Origin: Castellaniella sp. UBA6218
GTDB taxonomy: Bacteria; Pseudomonadota; Gammaproteobacteria; Burkholderiales; Burkholderiaceae_B
Direction of reading: 5' to 3'
Length of the DNA: 40,217 nucleotides
NCBI GenBank assembly: GCA_002421865.1
Contig: DISE01000018.1
Coordinates: 34,635-74,851 of the forward strand
Each line of letters starts with the position of its first letter. The first letter of the stretch is position 1. Below are positions 1 to 7,677 of this stretch, piece after piece. The position numbers were made by a program, and so were the translations under genes. A model generated the notes under the pieces. It was not told where the DNA came from. It did no database searches and saw only the letters and a program-made list of their open reading frames with translations.

Positions 1-1
1 T

Positions 2-202
2 ACCGAGCGTCACGACCACTCGCATACGCACGAGCCGCTGCTGCACAGCCACTCTCATGTACACGACGAACATCACCAGCATCAACACGATTTCCTGTGG
101 AATGGCACCGAGCCCCACACTCACCCGCACCAGCACGAGGCCATCACACACAGCCACCCGCATTACCCGGACATTCATCATCAGCACCGACATAGCCCGT
201 AA
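2..202 (+). CDS. His-rich protein, C-terminal part (5' end outside window)
   Basis: An open frame enters from the left edge and ends with TAA at 200-202. The 66 visible residues contain 23 histidines, mostly as HxH and HH, in a degenerate repeat built around EP-x-x-H-x-H and ending HPHYPDIHHQHRHSP. Such tails usually bind Ni, Co, Zn or Cu. The domain they are attached to is not visible, so transporter, chaperone and metal-storage roles are all possible. It is convergent with a GDT1-type membrane protein gene 32 bp downstream, and both sit on the cargo side of the transposon genes. Metal binding is an inference from composition; the family is not recognised. Confidence 0.6.
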   Translation, partial: TERHDHSHTHEPLLHSHSHVHDEHHQHQHDFLWNGTEPHTHPHQHEAITHSHPHYPDIHHQHRHSP

Positions 203-234
203 GTCGGCCATGCTGCGTTTCAGCTTGATTGAGC

Positions 235-513
235 TCAGATGCGTAATGCCGGAATTGCTCCTGAGAGCGTGACAATACCCAAGATCAGGAAAATAACGGC
301 TGCAACCGAATGCACCGGCTGTTGGTATCCAGTGGCCAGCTTGCTGCCCACGAATACCACGAGCACGTCAACAACCAGCATGCCTACAATGGTGCCGATG
401 ACGACCAGTAGGGACTGTGCATAGCGCACTACCGTCGCCACGGTGGTGATCTGTATCTTGTCACCCATTTTGGCTAGCGCGACAACTCCGGGGGCGACGA
501 GGAGCGGTTCCAT
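235..513 (-). CDS. Half-length GDT1/UPF0016 membrane protein, probable remnant
   Basis: This 92-residue hydrophobic protein resembles the GDT1/TMEM165 (UPF0016) family of Mn/Ca transporters, which are normally about 190 residues with two repeats each carrying E-x-G-D-K-T. Here the first ten residues match the start of repeat one (compare MDAFLVSTGVVAL in the intact paralogue at 28,724-29,293), and the sequence after the motif matches repeat two (compare ITTVATVVRY with IATVALAARY). The single motif reads KMGDKIQ, so the acidic residue and the Thr are both changed. This looks like a deletion between the two internal repeats followed by decay. Natural single-repeat family members exist, so a functional homo-oligomer is not excluded. 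No good Shine-Dalgarno sequence precedes the ATG. Confidence 0.6.
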   Translation of the reverse strand: MEPLLVAPGVVALAKMGDKIQITTVATVVRYAQSLLVVIGTIVGMLVVDVLVVFVGSKLATGYQQPVHSVAAVIFLILGIVTLSGAIPALRI

Positions 514-620
514 TGAGGCATTCAGGTCGGCTAACGGTTCGCTGAGGTCAGGGATTAAACGATGTCAAACCGCCTCGCTCAGAAAAAAGCTGACACTCCC
601 GGCCACCTCATTATTCGGAT

Positions 621-2117
621 CTATGGTCCCCACTGAAGCAGGGTCAATCCAGCCGCCGTGTTACGGACCCCCACACATCCGGTTGTAATATCTTGACCGT
701 AGGGGGGGGCGCCGCCATCGATAGCTTCGAGCCAAGTATAAATTCTACGAACCGCCATATTAATTTCACATTCCGCCGCGTCACTCAGTAGCCTCGTAAG
801 TGGGGATTCTTCATTCCAATTGCAGCAAGGCCAAACCTGCGGCGCAACCGCAAGGCGACCATTTGGCAAGAGGACGGCATTAGGTGTGTAGCCAATCAAT
901 CCGGCATCACTTAAAAGACCTGTCTCATCAATAAAATGAAATTCTGTGCGCCACGCTTGACGAGTAGACTGCGTCCGCTCAGGGCATCCCCAGCCGCGTT
1001 CCAGTTCCTCGGAAGCAAATTCATATGGGCACTTACATCCCCAATGCGGCCAATCGAGCGGATTAACCTTTACCCAATGACTACTCCACCCGGCCTCCTG
1101 CAAACCCCACCCACAGCGGCATCTCGCGCACGCTTCTTGAAGTTCCGCTTGGACTGTGCGGAGTCTTGTGACGAAGGCGCATGGTTGATCCGAGTGCGCA
1201 CATACGCTTTTATATAAGCGAAATAATGTCCTCAGTGAAGCGTACTGCGACGTTCTCGTAAGCTCATCCTTTACGCTCTCAGAATAGCGGAAGGTAACCA
1301 AATTCCAGGTGCTTCCATTAGAACCAAAGAGATGCTCTAATGGGGTCGGCACGGCCTCCAAGCTTCGCAAACGCGACATGAAATGCTTATATGACCTTTC
1401 CTCGGGCTCAGTCCACTCATGGCCCAACGACAGGTAGCCCGTCATCTGCTGCTGTGCAGCAGCGTTCACATTTACTATCCAATCCGATAGCAATCGAAGG
1501 TGTGGATTATCTGGGAACTTCGCGGCGATGAGATCACCCTCCCCCCAACGGGGCCAAGATCGGCAATGGCTTAACATCAAGTCGGTTACGGTATCCACCG
1601 TACTGGTGACAATTGAAGAGCTTGATATTCCTCTTCTGCAAAACCTATGCTCAAGTTTATGGAGGTGGAATGGGCAACGCTCTAGCCATGGCAGATCATG
1701 TAGATAGCTATGATATCCAAGCTGAGCGCACTGCGAACAATAGCGAAAATTGTATTGCCGGTATAACGATTGCAACCTGTGGTTCCCCAAACCGTCATGA
1801 ACCCCAATCAAAGTGTGGAATATTGATCGAACCGTCCGTGCGTCCTCATTAAGGGTCACTGATATATGCTGAATTTTCATGTCCTCAAGATGATCTTCCT
1901 CTCCAACCCTGAATCCAAAGAAACTTTCAAATCTTTTTATGCTGATTTCGTTAAGTCTGCAGAATCTCGCAGCGAAAGAATAGATGGATTCATATGGGCG
2001 TAGTGCGCCAGGCCACCAGTTGAGCGTGGTTATATAGTTCTGTCCGTGCCGTACTGAACGTATGCGCGTTTTTGATTTATATGAATCACTATAGGCGTTA
2101 GGAAGCGATTTCCTCAC
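621..2117 (-). CDS. tniQ: TniQ/TnsD-like transposition targeting protein
   Basis: This 498-residue protein is the last gene of the transposition operon. The N-terminal third (about residues 33-175) has the TniQ pattern: a W-x-P-G-x-L-x-P-Y-E-S start followed by a zinc-binding segment with YCSQC, then a leucine-rich LPWLERCPFH stretch. The C-terminal half contains further Cys pairs (CARCRCGW, WGCKCPYEF), longer than Tn5053 TniQ (about 400 residues) and closer to a TnsD-type target-site reader. In this family the protein brings the AAA+ regulator and transposase to a chosen target. It starts 19 bp after tniB. The target it recognises cannot be read from the sequence. Confidence 0.75.
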   Translation of the reverse strand: MRKSLPNAYSDSYKSKTRIRSVRHGQNYITTLNWWPGALRPYESIYSFAARFCRLNEISIKRFESFFGFRVGEEDHLEDMKIQHISVTLNEDARTVRSIFHTLIGVHDGLGNHRLQSLYRQYNFRYCSQCAQLGYHSYLHDLPWLERCPFHLHKLEHRFCRRGISSSSIVTSTVDTVTDLMLSHCRSWPRWGEGDLIAAKFPDNPHLRLLSDWIVNVNAAAQQQMTGYLSLGHEWTEPEERSYKHFMSRLRSLEAVPTPLEHLFGSNGSTWNLVTFRYSESVKDELTRTSQYASLRTLFRLYKSVCAHSDQPCAFVTRLRTVQAELQEACARCRCGWGLQEAGWSSHWVKVNPLDWPHWGCKCPYEFASEELERGWGCPERTQSTRQAWRTEFHFIDETGLLSDAGLIGYTPNAVLLPNGRLAVAPQVWPCCNWNEESPLTRLLSDAAECEINMAVRRIYTWLEAIDGGAPPYGQDITTGCVGVRNTAAGLTLLQWGP

Positions 2118-2136
2118 AGTGGTCCTCCGCGCCTTC

Positions 2137-3141
2137 TTAGCCTAGGTGTGCGATTGCTCGCATATGCCCTTGGAAGCCAGTTCTTGCGATGATCTGGTTC
2201 CATGATTCATAGCTTGTGACGTTATCCCACTCCTCTCCGTCGGCGAGGTGCCAGAGAGCCTCTTCTACGGACAATGCCACGTGTTTCATGGGAACCTCCA
2301 CCTCCTTCTCATCGCGCTCAAATCGGCGCCTTATATCGACAGGCAGGAGATCTTCAAGTGCTCGCCATAGCGTGTCAGTACAGTCCGCAAGACGCTTCTT
2401 CATCGAGAAAAATTCCGGTGAGAAATGCTGTAGATAGGATGCCCCTGAGCCATCAGGCCATTCCGACTCCCTGTCGTAGCCATCCAACACGAACCGTAAT
2501 TCGTCTCGGCCCCGAATACCGTGAAATTTTGAATGCAATACGAAAAACCGGGCTGCGATGTGTGCGTTTCCAGACTTGGCTAGATAGTCATGCTGATATC
2601 CGATCTGTTGTGTCCCAATCGAAAACACACTCAATCGGAAACCGTCATAATCCAAGACATTTTGTAATCCGAGCAACCACTGCCATTCGCGTAAGGTCAT
2701 GTCCTGAGCTTCGTCGATAAGCAGCACGACGTAATTGCTCTGCGCCGACTTGGCCAAAGTGACCATGCGAGAGCGGAACAGGTCCCTCAGCCCTCCCCTA
2801 GTCCTGATTCGCTGCGGCTCATTCGTAAATAGGAAATTGGACGCTAGCAGGAGATCTCTCCAAAACTCGGTTTCACTCACATGCATATCTGGGCGGCGCA
2901 CCCAGACGACGAGCGGAACCGAAAACCCAAACCGCTCCTCAAGGGCTGTTCTGACAAACCACTTGATTCCACGAGATTTCCCAAAACGCGACGGGCCGTA
3001 AACATATCCACCTGATTCCATCCGATTCATCCAGTCTCCTATCGTTTCAATCATTTCGCTGATAGGTGGCGTAAAAACGGCATACTCCTGCGTAGCTATG
3101 GGATGTTCTGCCGAAACATGCGATGGCTGTATTAGGCGCAT
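2137..3141 (-). CDS. tniB: TniB/TnsC-like AAA+ transposition ATPase
   Basis: A 334-residue AAA+ ATPase. Walker A is visible as GPSRFGKS (about residues 48-55) and Walker B as VVLLIDEAQD, the form seen in TniB and TnsC regulators, which form ATP-dependent filaments on target DNA and activate the transposase. It starts 9 bp after the tniA stop codon and precedes tniQ by 19 bp, so the three genes are almost certainly one operon. Its length is slightly above TniB of Tn5053 (about 300 residues) and well below TnsC of Tn7 (about 555), so a TniB-like naming fits better. Confidence 0.85.
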   Translation of the reverse strand: MRLIQPSHVSAEHPIATQEYAVFTPPISEMIETIGDWMNRMESGGYVYGPSRFGKSRGIKWFVRTALEERFGFSVPLVVWVRRPDMHVSETEFWRDLLLASNFLFTNEPQRIRTRGGLRDLFRSRMVTLAKSAQSNYVVLLIDEAQDMTLREWQWLLGLQNVLDYDGFRLSVFSIGTQQIGYQHDYLAKSGNAHIAARFFVLHSKFHGIRGRDELRFVLDGYDRESEWPDGSGASYLQHFSPEFFSMKKRLADCTDTLWRALEDLLPVDIRRRFERDEKEVEVPMKHVALSVEEALWHLADGEEWDNVTSYESWNQIIARTGFQGHMRAIAHLG

Positions 3142-3150
3142 TTCAGTAGA

Positions 3151-5151
3151 TCACTTGTTGGCGGCCTTTCTAGGGGCAGGAAGGCGACGTTTCAGGCTGG
3201 AAGAACCAGAGTGCGAAGAAGCGCCTTTACGATGGCGGCTATGAGCGTTGCTGACTGGCACCTCAGCTGGTAGTCGTTCGTTGGCGACATGAAGCATGGA
3301 CTGTTCAGTTACAGCTTCGGCGACATCAACAAGTATTCTCCGTGCCTCAAGATAAGCCGGATGCACAGGTAGTTTTTTATCGGTTTGCTGCTCGCTGTAG
3401 TTGACAAAGGCTTCCACTGCGTCATGCCCCGCAGCCACCTGAAGTTTCCCCTGGGAGATGTAGGAAGCGATAGCGGTACGCACCTCCAGACTGTGGGGAA
3501 GCTTATTCCAAGGAGCACTCACTCGCAGCAACCCCAACGACTGCCCGCCTAGAGTGGATGCACGGACGATGCGTGAGTCATCTTCGATGTGGTTGATCAC
3601 CCAGATTTTTTGTCCGACCAGGTCATGGCGCTGTGCCAGAACGTCGTTCGTGTACCTGCCGTGAGCAAAGTTAATAAACGGCCGTCTACCCTGCTGAAAA
3701 CCGCCCCGCACGATACACTGCTTCCTAAAGCTGACAATGTCCGCCACGGTAGTGGGATCGGCGTACCGCAGTGGTTGATCAAGCTGCCGCACGCGGAATC
3801 TGAGGTATTCAAGGGGCGAGCGGCTCCCAAGGCTGCTGTGTGGTGTAGCGTTATAGTTGGCAATGAGTACGGTGAGCAGTTCTCGTGCATACTCGATCTG
3901 AAATTGACTGGTGAGAGCGATTTCTTCCGGGTTGCGACCGCGTTTATCGCTTGGCTTTCCTCCGGTGGTATTGGATATCTTCTGGAAGCCACGAGTGCCC
4001 AACGTCCGAAAAAATGTCTCTATAAAAGGCCGATCATCCTTGCTTCTTCGCGCTGAAAAGCTATTTTTTGGCTGGATCAGTTCAGATCCGACTGCGTCAG
4101 CTAGAACTCTGATGACGGGCTTGCAGGTTTCGGCCAACGCGCCATCGACACTGGTTTGATCCCAGCACACCCCAACGAAGTCCTCGGAATCACCCGATGG
4201 CAGGTTAGCCCCTGATAAGTAGGCATGTTCGCCAAACGAAATGGGCGGCCTCTTCCATCGTGTCAGTGCAGTTTTTATTGCCCGCAGCACATCAGTTTTT
4301 GAGACTTCCTTGCGCATACTGAAGTGATACCCCAGTACACAGCGAGAGATTACTTCGAGAATCACGATCACCCAGAGACGGTGGACGATCTTCTGCACGT
4401 ACCCACCTGTCGGCTGCGGGAGCAGCACACTGAAGCGGCCATCAAGTTTGTGCGCATCCATTTCAACACGTTCGAACACACGCTGAACCGGACGATCGAC
4501 ACCATCACCTGATAGTAATTTTTTCTTGGCTTCTGAGCCGCCGGTGACGAGCGCGGCGGCCTCAGGCTCTTCTCGCAGTACTCGCGCTATGTGGGTGCAG
4601 ATCGACGAGTAGCCAAGCCGCTTCGTATTAAACGGCCACTTGTTGTCTCGTTCGTAGCCAAGCTGTCGTAGCTGATCCAAGAACCATCGCCAGTGGTCGT
4701 ACTTGTTGCGTTTTATCTCTGAAATGCGGCGTATGGTCCCGGCCGAGAGAATTCGTTTACGGAATTTTTCGCGCAAGCCGGGGTGTTCGTTCAGGGTGGC
4801 ATTAAGGGCGCCAACTGCGCCATATCCGAACTTATCGACAATAATCTCAGTTTTGCGCTGATAGTCGCTTATCCGCTGCCATGGAACCAGAGCTCGCCAT
4901 CCCCAAACCTCCCCATCTTGATGAATCAATAGGCAGCGGGTTTTCAAAAGCCTGACGACTTCTGAGAGCCCAACCCCTGTCGCAGACCTTATCTCGCTTT
5001 CACCGGCACCCCGAAGATATAGCGTTAGGGCCTTCTTCCGTGCGAAGTAGGCGTCCCTAACACGCCCCTCCGGCAGAGCTCCTTCATCTAGACTTTTCCA
5101 ACTGGCGGTACCGAGGGTCTCTTCGTTGTGTACGCGGTTGCACCTTCCCAT
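3151..5151 (-). CDS. tniA: TniA/TnsB-like DDE transposase
   Basis: The chosen ATG at 5,151 follows GAGGGG and gives about 666 residues; a TTG six codons earlier is possible. The N-terminal third is helical and basic, as expected for end-binding HTH domains. The RNase H-like integrase core runs roughly from residue 230 to 450: the first Asp is in VEMDAHKLDG, the second probably in CWDQTSVDGA, and the catalytic Glu in RPFIETFFRTLG. A Mu-type C-terminal beta domain and a long basic, Ser/Arg/Lys-rich tail follow; the tail probably contacts the ATPase. It is the first gene of the operon, with repeated sites upstream (5,197-5,214 and 5,583-5,724) that it may bind. Confidence 0.85.
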   Translation of the reverse strand: MGRCNRVHNEETLGTASWKSLDEGALPEGRVRDAYFARKKALTLYLRGAGESEIRSATGVGLSEVVRLLKTRCLLIHQDGEVWGWRALVPWQRISDYQRKTEIIVDKFGYGAVGALNATLNEHPGLREKFRKRILSAGTIRRISEIKRNKYDHWRWFLDQLRQLGYERDNKWPFNTKRLGYSSICTHIARVLREEPEAAALVTGGSEAKKKLLSGDGVDRPVQRVFERVEMDAHKLDGRFSVLLPQPTGGYVQKIVHRLWVIVILEVISRCVLGYHFSMRKEVSKTDVLRAIKTALTRWKRPPISFGEHAYLSGANLPSGDSEDFVGVCWDQTSVDGALAETCKPVIRVLADAVGSELIQPKNSFSARRSKDDRPFIETFFRTLGTRGFQKISNTTGGKPSDKRGRNPEEIALTSQFQIEYARELLTVLIANYNATPHSSLGSRSPLEYLRFRVRQLDQPLRYADPTTVADIVSFRKQCIVRGGFQQGRRPFINFAHGRYTNDVLAQRHDLVGQKIWVINHIEDDSRIVRASTLGGQSLGLLRVSAPWNKLPHSLEVRTAIASYISQGKLQVAAGHDAVEAFVNYSEQQTDKKLPVHPAYLEARRILVDVAEAVTEQSMLHVANERLPAEVPVSNAHSRHRKGASSHSGSSSLKRRLPAPRKAANK

Positions 5152-5196
5152 CTTCCCCTCACAGGTCAAATACGGCGGGTGAAGTAACTAGCGGCG

Positions 5197-5214
5197 AAGA
5201 TTACACAGTTTTAC
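5197..5214 (+). repeat. Transposase-site-like repeat upstream of tniA
   Basis: The core ATTACACAGTTTTAC matches the two tandem copies at 5,583-5,633 (ATTGTACAGTTTTAC and GTTGCACAGTTTTAT). It lies 45 bp upstream of the chosen tniA start, where binding could also repress transcription. The rest of the stretch 5,215-5,582 holds no convincing gene. Confidence 0.5.
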
Positions 5215-5582
5215 CAGAAAAATTGGAATCTGTAGAGGACCATTTGCGGGGCTTCGGTTGGCCCGTGGTGCTCACATGGGCTCGGGAAGGATACCAACGT
5301 CAAGGCGCATCAGGATGTGTGTAGCGATTGAAATGATCGGCCACAAGGGCTGTCTAGAGAGAAACGGTACCGTTCAGGACGCGTGGCTTTACAGAGCTTG
5401 TGTCCGCCACCTCGCTAGATCGGCAGCCTGTGCGGTACCTACTCTTCGTCGAGCCGGTCATCTTCGGTCAGCGTGGCCAGTGTGATGGCTCTGCCACACG
5501 CTCAGACAAGGTGGTGTCTGAGAAAGTAGCATCCGGGCAGGCCCGGAGCTACTGAGTAGCACTACAACCTATGGACGTCGGT

Positions 5583-5633
5583 GAGAATTGTACAGTTTTA
5601 CTTGGATTGTCAAGAGTTGCACAGTTTTATTTG
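5583..5633 (+). repeat. Two tandem 22-bp candidate transposase-binding sites
   Basis: The 22-mers at 5,583-5,604 and 5,612-5,633 match at 18 of 22 positions, share TTG-Y-ACAGTTTTA-Y-TTG, and are spaced 29 bp apart. Tandem sites of about 20 bp are typical of Tn7/Tn5053 element ends. Function is inferred from position and repetition. Confidence 0.55.
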
Positions 5634-5658
5634 CATTAACTTCAAATAAAACCCTGTG
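5619..5658. repeat. Inverted repeat at probable transposon edge
   Basis: CACAGTTTTATTTG (from 5,620) faces CAAATAAAACCCTGTG (5,643-5,658) across a 9-bp centre, with two extra C in the right arm. A further partial direct copy, AGTTTTATTTG, sits at 5,714-5,724. The real element boundary lies in this neighbourhood; between here and the next stop codon at 5,764 no gene is seen. Confidence 0.45.
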
Positions 5659-5763
5659 GTTCATTTTTATGATGCGTTATTAATCAATGGATTACGGAAC
5701 ATTCAAGCGGCTGAGTTTTATTTGTACGCACGCATGCAGTCCCTCGACTGCCATCACTTCGCG

Positions 5764-6498
5764 TCAATCCGGCCGGTGCGCGACTGTCTCGGACCAGGGG
5801 AAACAGGCATTGGCATTGCACAATCGCCCGATCAGATCGGTTTCGCAGGGGCAGTTCCTCCAGAGGGTGCTGCCCAGCAAGGCGCCAAGCATGGTATTCC
5901 CGTCCGATACCGGGTTCATGCTCATGATCCGCTGCGCGAGCAGCCCCGCCAGCGTCATGTTGCCGTAGCCGATCGCCTGCAGGACCAGATGCGTCCATAA
6001 GGCCCCGGACTCCGTGGATAGGTTTCCAGCCCCGCGGGCCAGGCCTCCGCGCGTGCTCACGACCCTCATGGCATTGTCGAATTCACACAGAAACCGCATG
6101 CGACGGGCATCGAGCAAAGGGCTGGTCCGCAAGCCGCAGGCGTACCCCGTCAGAAAGCACCGCCAGGACGATGCGGGTTCCTGCCCCGTCGCGACAAGAG
6201 GCAACGCGGCGACCATGGCCCCGAAAATGTCGATCTCGCGCGTGCTCGAGATCAGCATGGGCAAATGCGTTTCGACCGGATGCCGGGCGTGCTGATCCGG
6301 GCCGGTCTGTGCCAGTCCCGCATCGCTTCCGGCCAGCAGCCATGATGCTGGCCCGGCCACGCGGCGGCGGGCCTCGATGAGTCGCCCCGCCACGGTCTGC
6401 CAGGCCAGCAGCGCTTCTGTCTCGCGCAGATCCAGCGTCCATCCACGCGATGGCTCCCGGAAGCCTGGAGGCATGGCGACGGTCTTGGCCGGATTCAT
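5764..6498 (-). CDS. Uncharacterised Cys-containing protein, faint NifQ-like C-terminus
   Basis: A soluble 244-residue protein whose start ATG overlaps the stop of the upstream alcohol dehydrogenase gene (ATGA), so the two are translationally coupled. The C-terminal 70 residues (H-L-x3-IGYGNM ... NTMLG ... C-P-C ... LCNANACF) loosely follow the layout of NifQ, a molybdenum-donor protein for nitrogenase, which ends in C-x4-C-x2-C-x5-C. Here the Cys spacing is C-x-C-x8-C-x4-C, so the canonical ligand set is absent. No nif genes are nearby. The name is a hint only; it could be an unrelated redox or metal protein co-expressed with the dehydrogenase. Confidence 0.6.
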   Translation of the reverse strand: MNPAKTVAMPPGFREPSRGWTLDLRETEALLAWQTVAGRLIEARRRVAGPASWLLAGSDAGLAQTGPDQHARHPVETHLPMLISSTREIDIFGAMVAALPLVATGQEPASSWRCFLTGYACGLRTSPLLDARRMRFLCEFDNAMRVVSTRGGLARGAGNLSTESGALWTHLVLQAIGYGNMTLAGLLAQRIMSMNPVSDGNTMLGALLGSTLWRNCPCETDLIGRLCNANACFPWSETVAHRPD

Positions 6499-7571
6499 GT
6501 CTGCCGTCCGTCATGCTCGGCATGGCTGATGATCACCTTCAGCGCATGTTCCTGAGCCGCATTGCCGAACACCTCGTAGGCCTTCATGATTTCTTTGAAG
6601 TCGAAGCGGTGTGTGATCAGTTGTTCCGGGGCCAGCGTTTTCGATTTGACGGTTTTGAGCAGCATGGGCGTGGTATTCGTGTTGACCAGGCCGGTGGTCA
6701 GGGTGATGTTCTGGCTCCAGAGCTTCTGGAGCGACAGATCGACGCTTTTCCCATGCACGCCAATGTTCGCGATATGCCCGCCGGGCCGGACGATGCGCTG
6801 ACAGATGTCAAAAGTCTGCTGCAGGCCGACGGCTTCGATCGCGACATCGACGCCATCCCGTGTCTGGGCAAGAATCAGGTCCACGGCATCGCCCTCCCCG
6901 GTGTTCACGAGGTGCGTCGCGCCAAACCGTCTGGCCAGTTCGAGACGCGCCGGATCGGTATCCGCCACGATAATTTTGCCCGGGGAATAAAACCGCGCCG
7001 TCAGCAGTGTCGCCATGCCGATCGGTCCTGCGCCGATGATGGCGACCACGTCCCCCGGCTTGACCGCGCCATAGAGCACGCCGATTTCAAAGCCGGTTGG
7101 AAAGATATCGCTGAGCATCACCAGCGCCTCTTCGTCCACCCCTTCCGGCACGTGATACAGGCTATTGTCCGCATGCGGGATGCGTACATACTCCGCCTGG
7201 GTTCCGTCGATCAGGTGCCCCAGCACCCAGCCGCCATCCTCGCAATGGGCATACATCTGTTTCTTGCAGTACTCGCACTTCCCGCAGGACGTGATGCACG
7301 AGATCAGGACGCGATCATGTTTTTTGAAGGCGCGGACGCCGCTTCCGGCTTCTTCGATGATGCCGACCCCCTCGTGGCCCAGAACCCTGCCGCTGGAGAC
7401 CGTGGGCACATCGCCCTTCAGAATATGCAGATCCGTGCCGCAGATCGTGGTGCTCGTGATTTTCACGATCACATCGGTGGGCTGGCGCAGGCTTGGGGCC
7501 GGTACCGTTTTCCAGGCGATTTGCCCCGGGCCAAGATAGACAAGTGCCTTCATGGTGGATCGACGAGCCAT
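6495..7571 (-). CDS. Zinc-dependent alcohol dehydrogenase
   Basis: A medium-chain dehydrogenase/reductase of 358 residues that oxidises or reduces a small alcohol/aldehyde with NAD(P). Visible motifs: catalytic zinc residues in CGTDLH and GHE (VLGHEGVG), the structural zinc cluster CGKCEYCKKQMYAHC, and a Rossmann GAGPIG. The start at 7,571 follows GGAG at good distance; the conserved family start MKALVY lies six codons later, and an in-frame extension further upstream lacks a ribosome site. An FNR-like box lies 79 nt upstream of the start. A role in fermentative redox balance under low oxygen is inferred from that and from the neighbours. Confidence 0.9.
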   Translation of the reverse strand: MARRSTMKALVYLGPGQIAWKTVPAPSLRQPTDVIVKITSTTICGTDLHILKGDVPTVSSGRVLGHEGVGIIEEAGSGVRAFKKHDRVLISCITSCGKCEYCKKQMYAHCEDGGWVLGHLIDGTQAEYVRIPHADNSLYHVPEGVDEEALVMLSDIFPTGFEIGVLYGAVKPGDVVAIIGAGPIGMATLLTARFYSPGKIIVADTDPARLELARRFGATHLVNTGEGDAVDLILAQTRDGVDVAIEAVGLQQTFDICQRIVRPGGHIANIGVHGKSVDLSLQKLWSQNITLTTGLVNTNTTPMLLKTVKSKTLAPEQLITHRFDFKEIMKAYEVFGNAAQEHALKVIISHAEHDGRQT

Positions 7572-7650
7572 AGGAAACTCCATTGCTTGCGACGGGCCGC
7601 ATACCCATGCGGCGATATGTTCCAGAATATTCCGCCTCTGTCCCGCGATG

Positions 7651-7664
7651 TTGACGCCGGTCAA
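7651..7664. promoter_or_regulatory. FNR/ANR-like box upstream of alcohol dehydrogenase
   Basis: TTGACGCCGGTCAA is a dyad matching TTGAT-N4-ATCAA at 8 of 10 defined positions. It ends 79 nt before the dehydrogenase start, a distance compatible with a class II FNR promoter. Confidence 0.6.
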
Positions 7665-7677
7665 GCAATCACGGGAC

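Larger units (their letters stand above)
1..5660. mobile_element. Tn7/Tn5053-like transposon, right-hand part
   Basis: A three-gene transposition operon (DDE transposase, AAA+ ATPase, TniQ-type targeting protein) is read leftward from a non-coding edge that carries repeated candidate transposase-binding sites. That is the usual arrangement of Tn7/Tn5053-type elements: binding sites at the end, transposase gene next to it, cargo on the far side of the tni genes. The segment is less GC-rich than the DNA to its right. Metal-related genes left of tniQ would be cargo. The right boundary is approximate (about 5,634-5,730) and the left end is not in the window. No TnsA-like endonuclease or resolvase gene is visible here. 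Confidence 0.7.

Noticed and set aside
514..620. Possible left end of the transposon between the GDT1 remnant and tniQ
   Set aside because: No copy of the right-end repeats in either orientation could be found here; the left end is more likely beyond the window.
514..700. A yybP-ykoY riboswitch upstream of the half-length GDT1 gene
   Set aside because: Neither GGGGAGTAG nor the GCAAGACC element is present on the minus strand.
5258..5485. Small plus-strand gene in the region upstream of tniA
   Set aside because: 75 codons with no ribosome site or recognisable features, within the probable transposon end.
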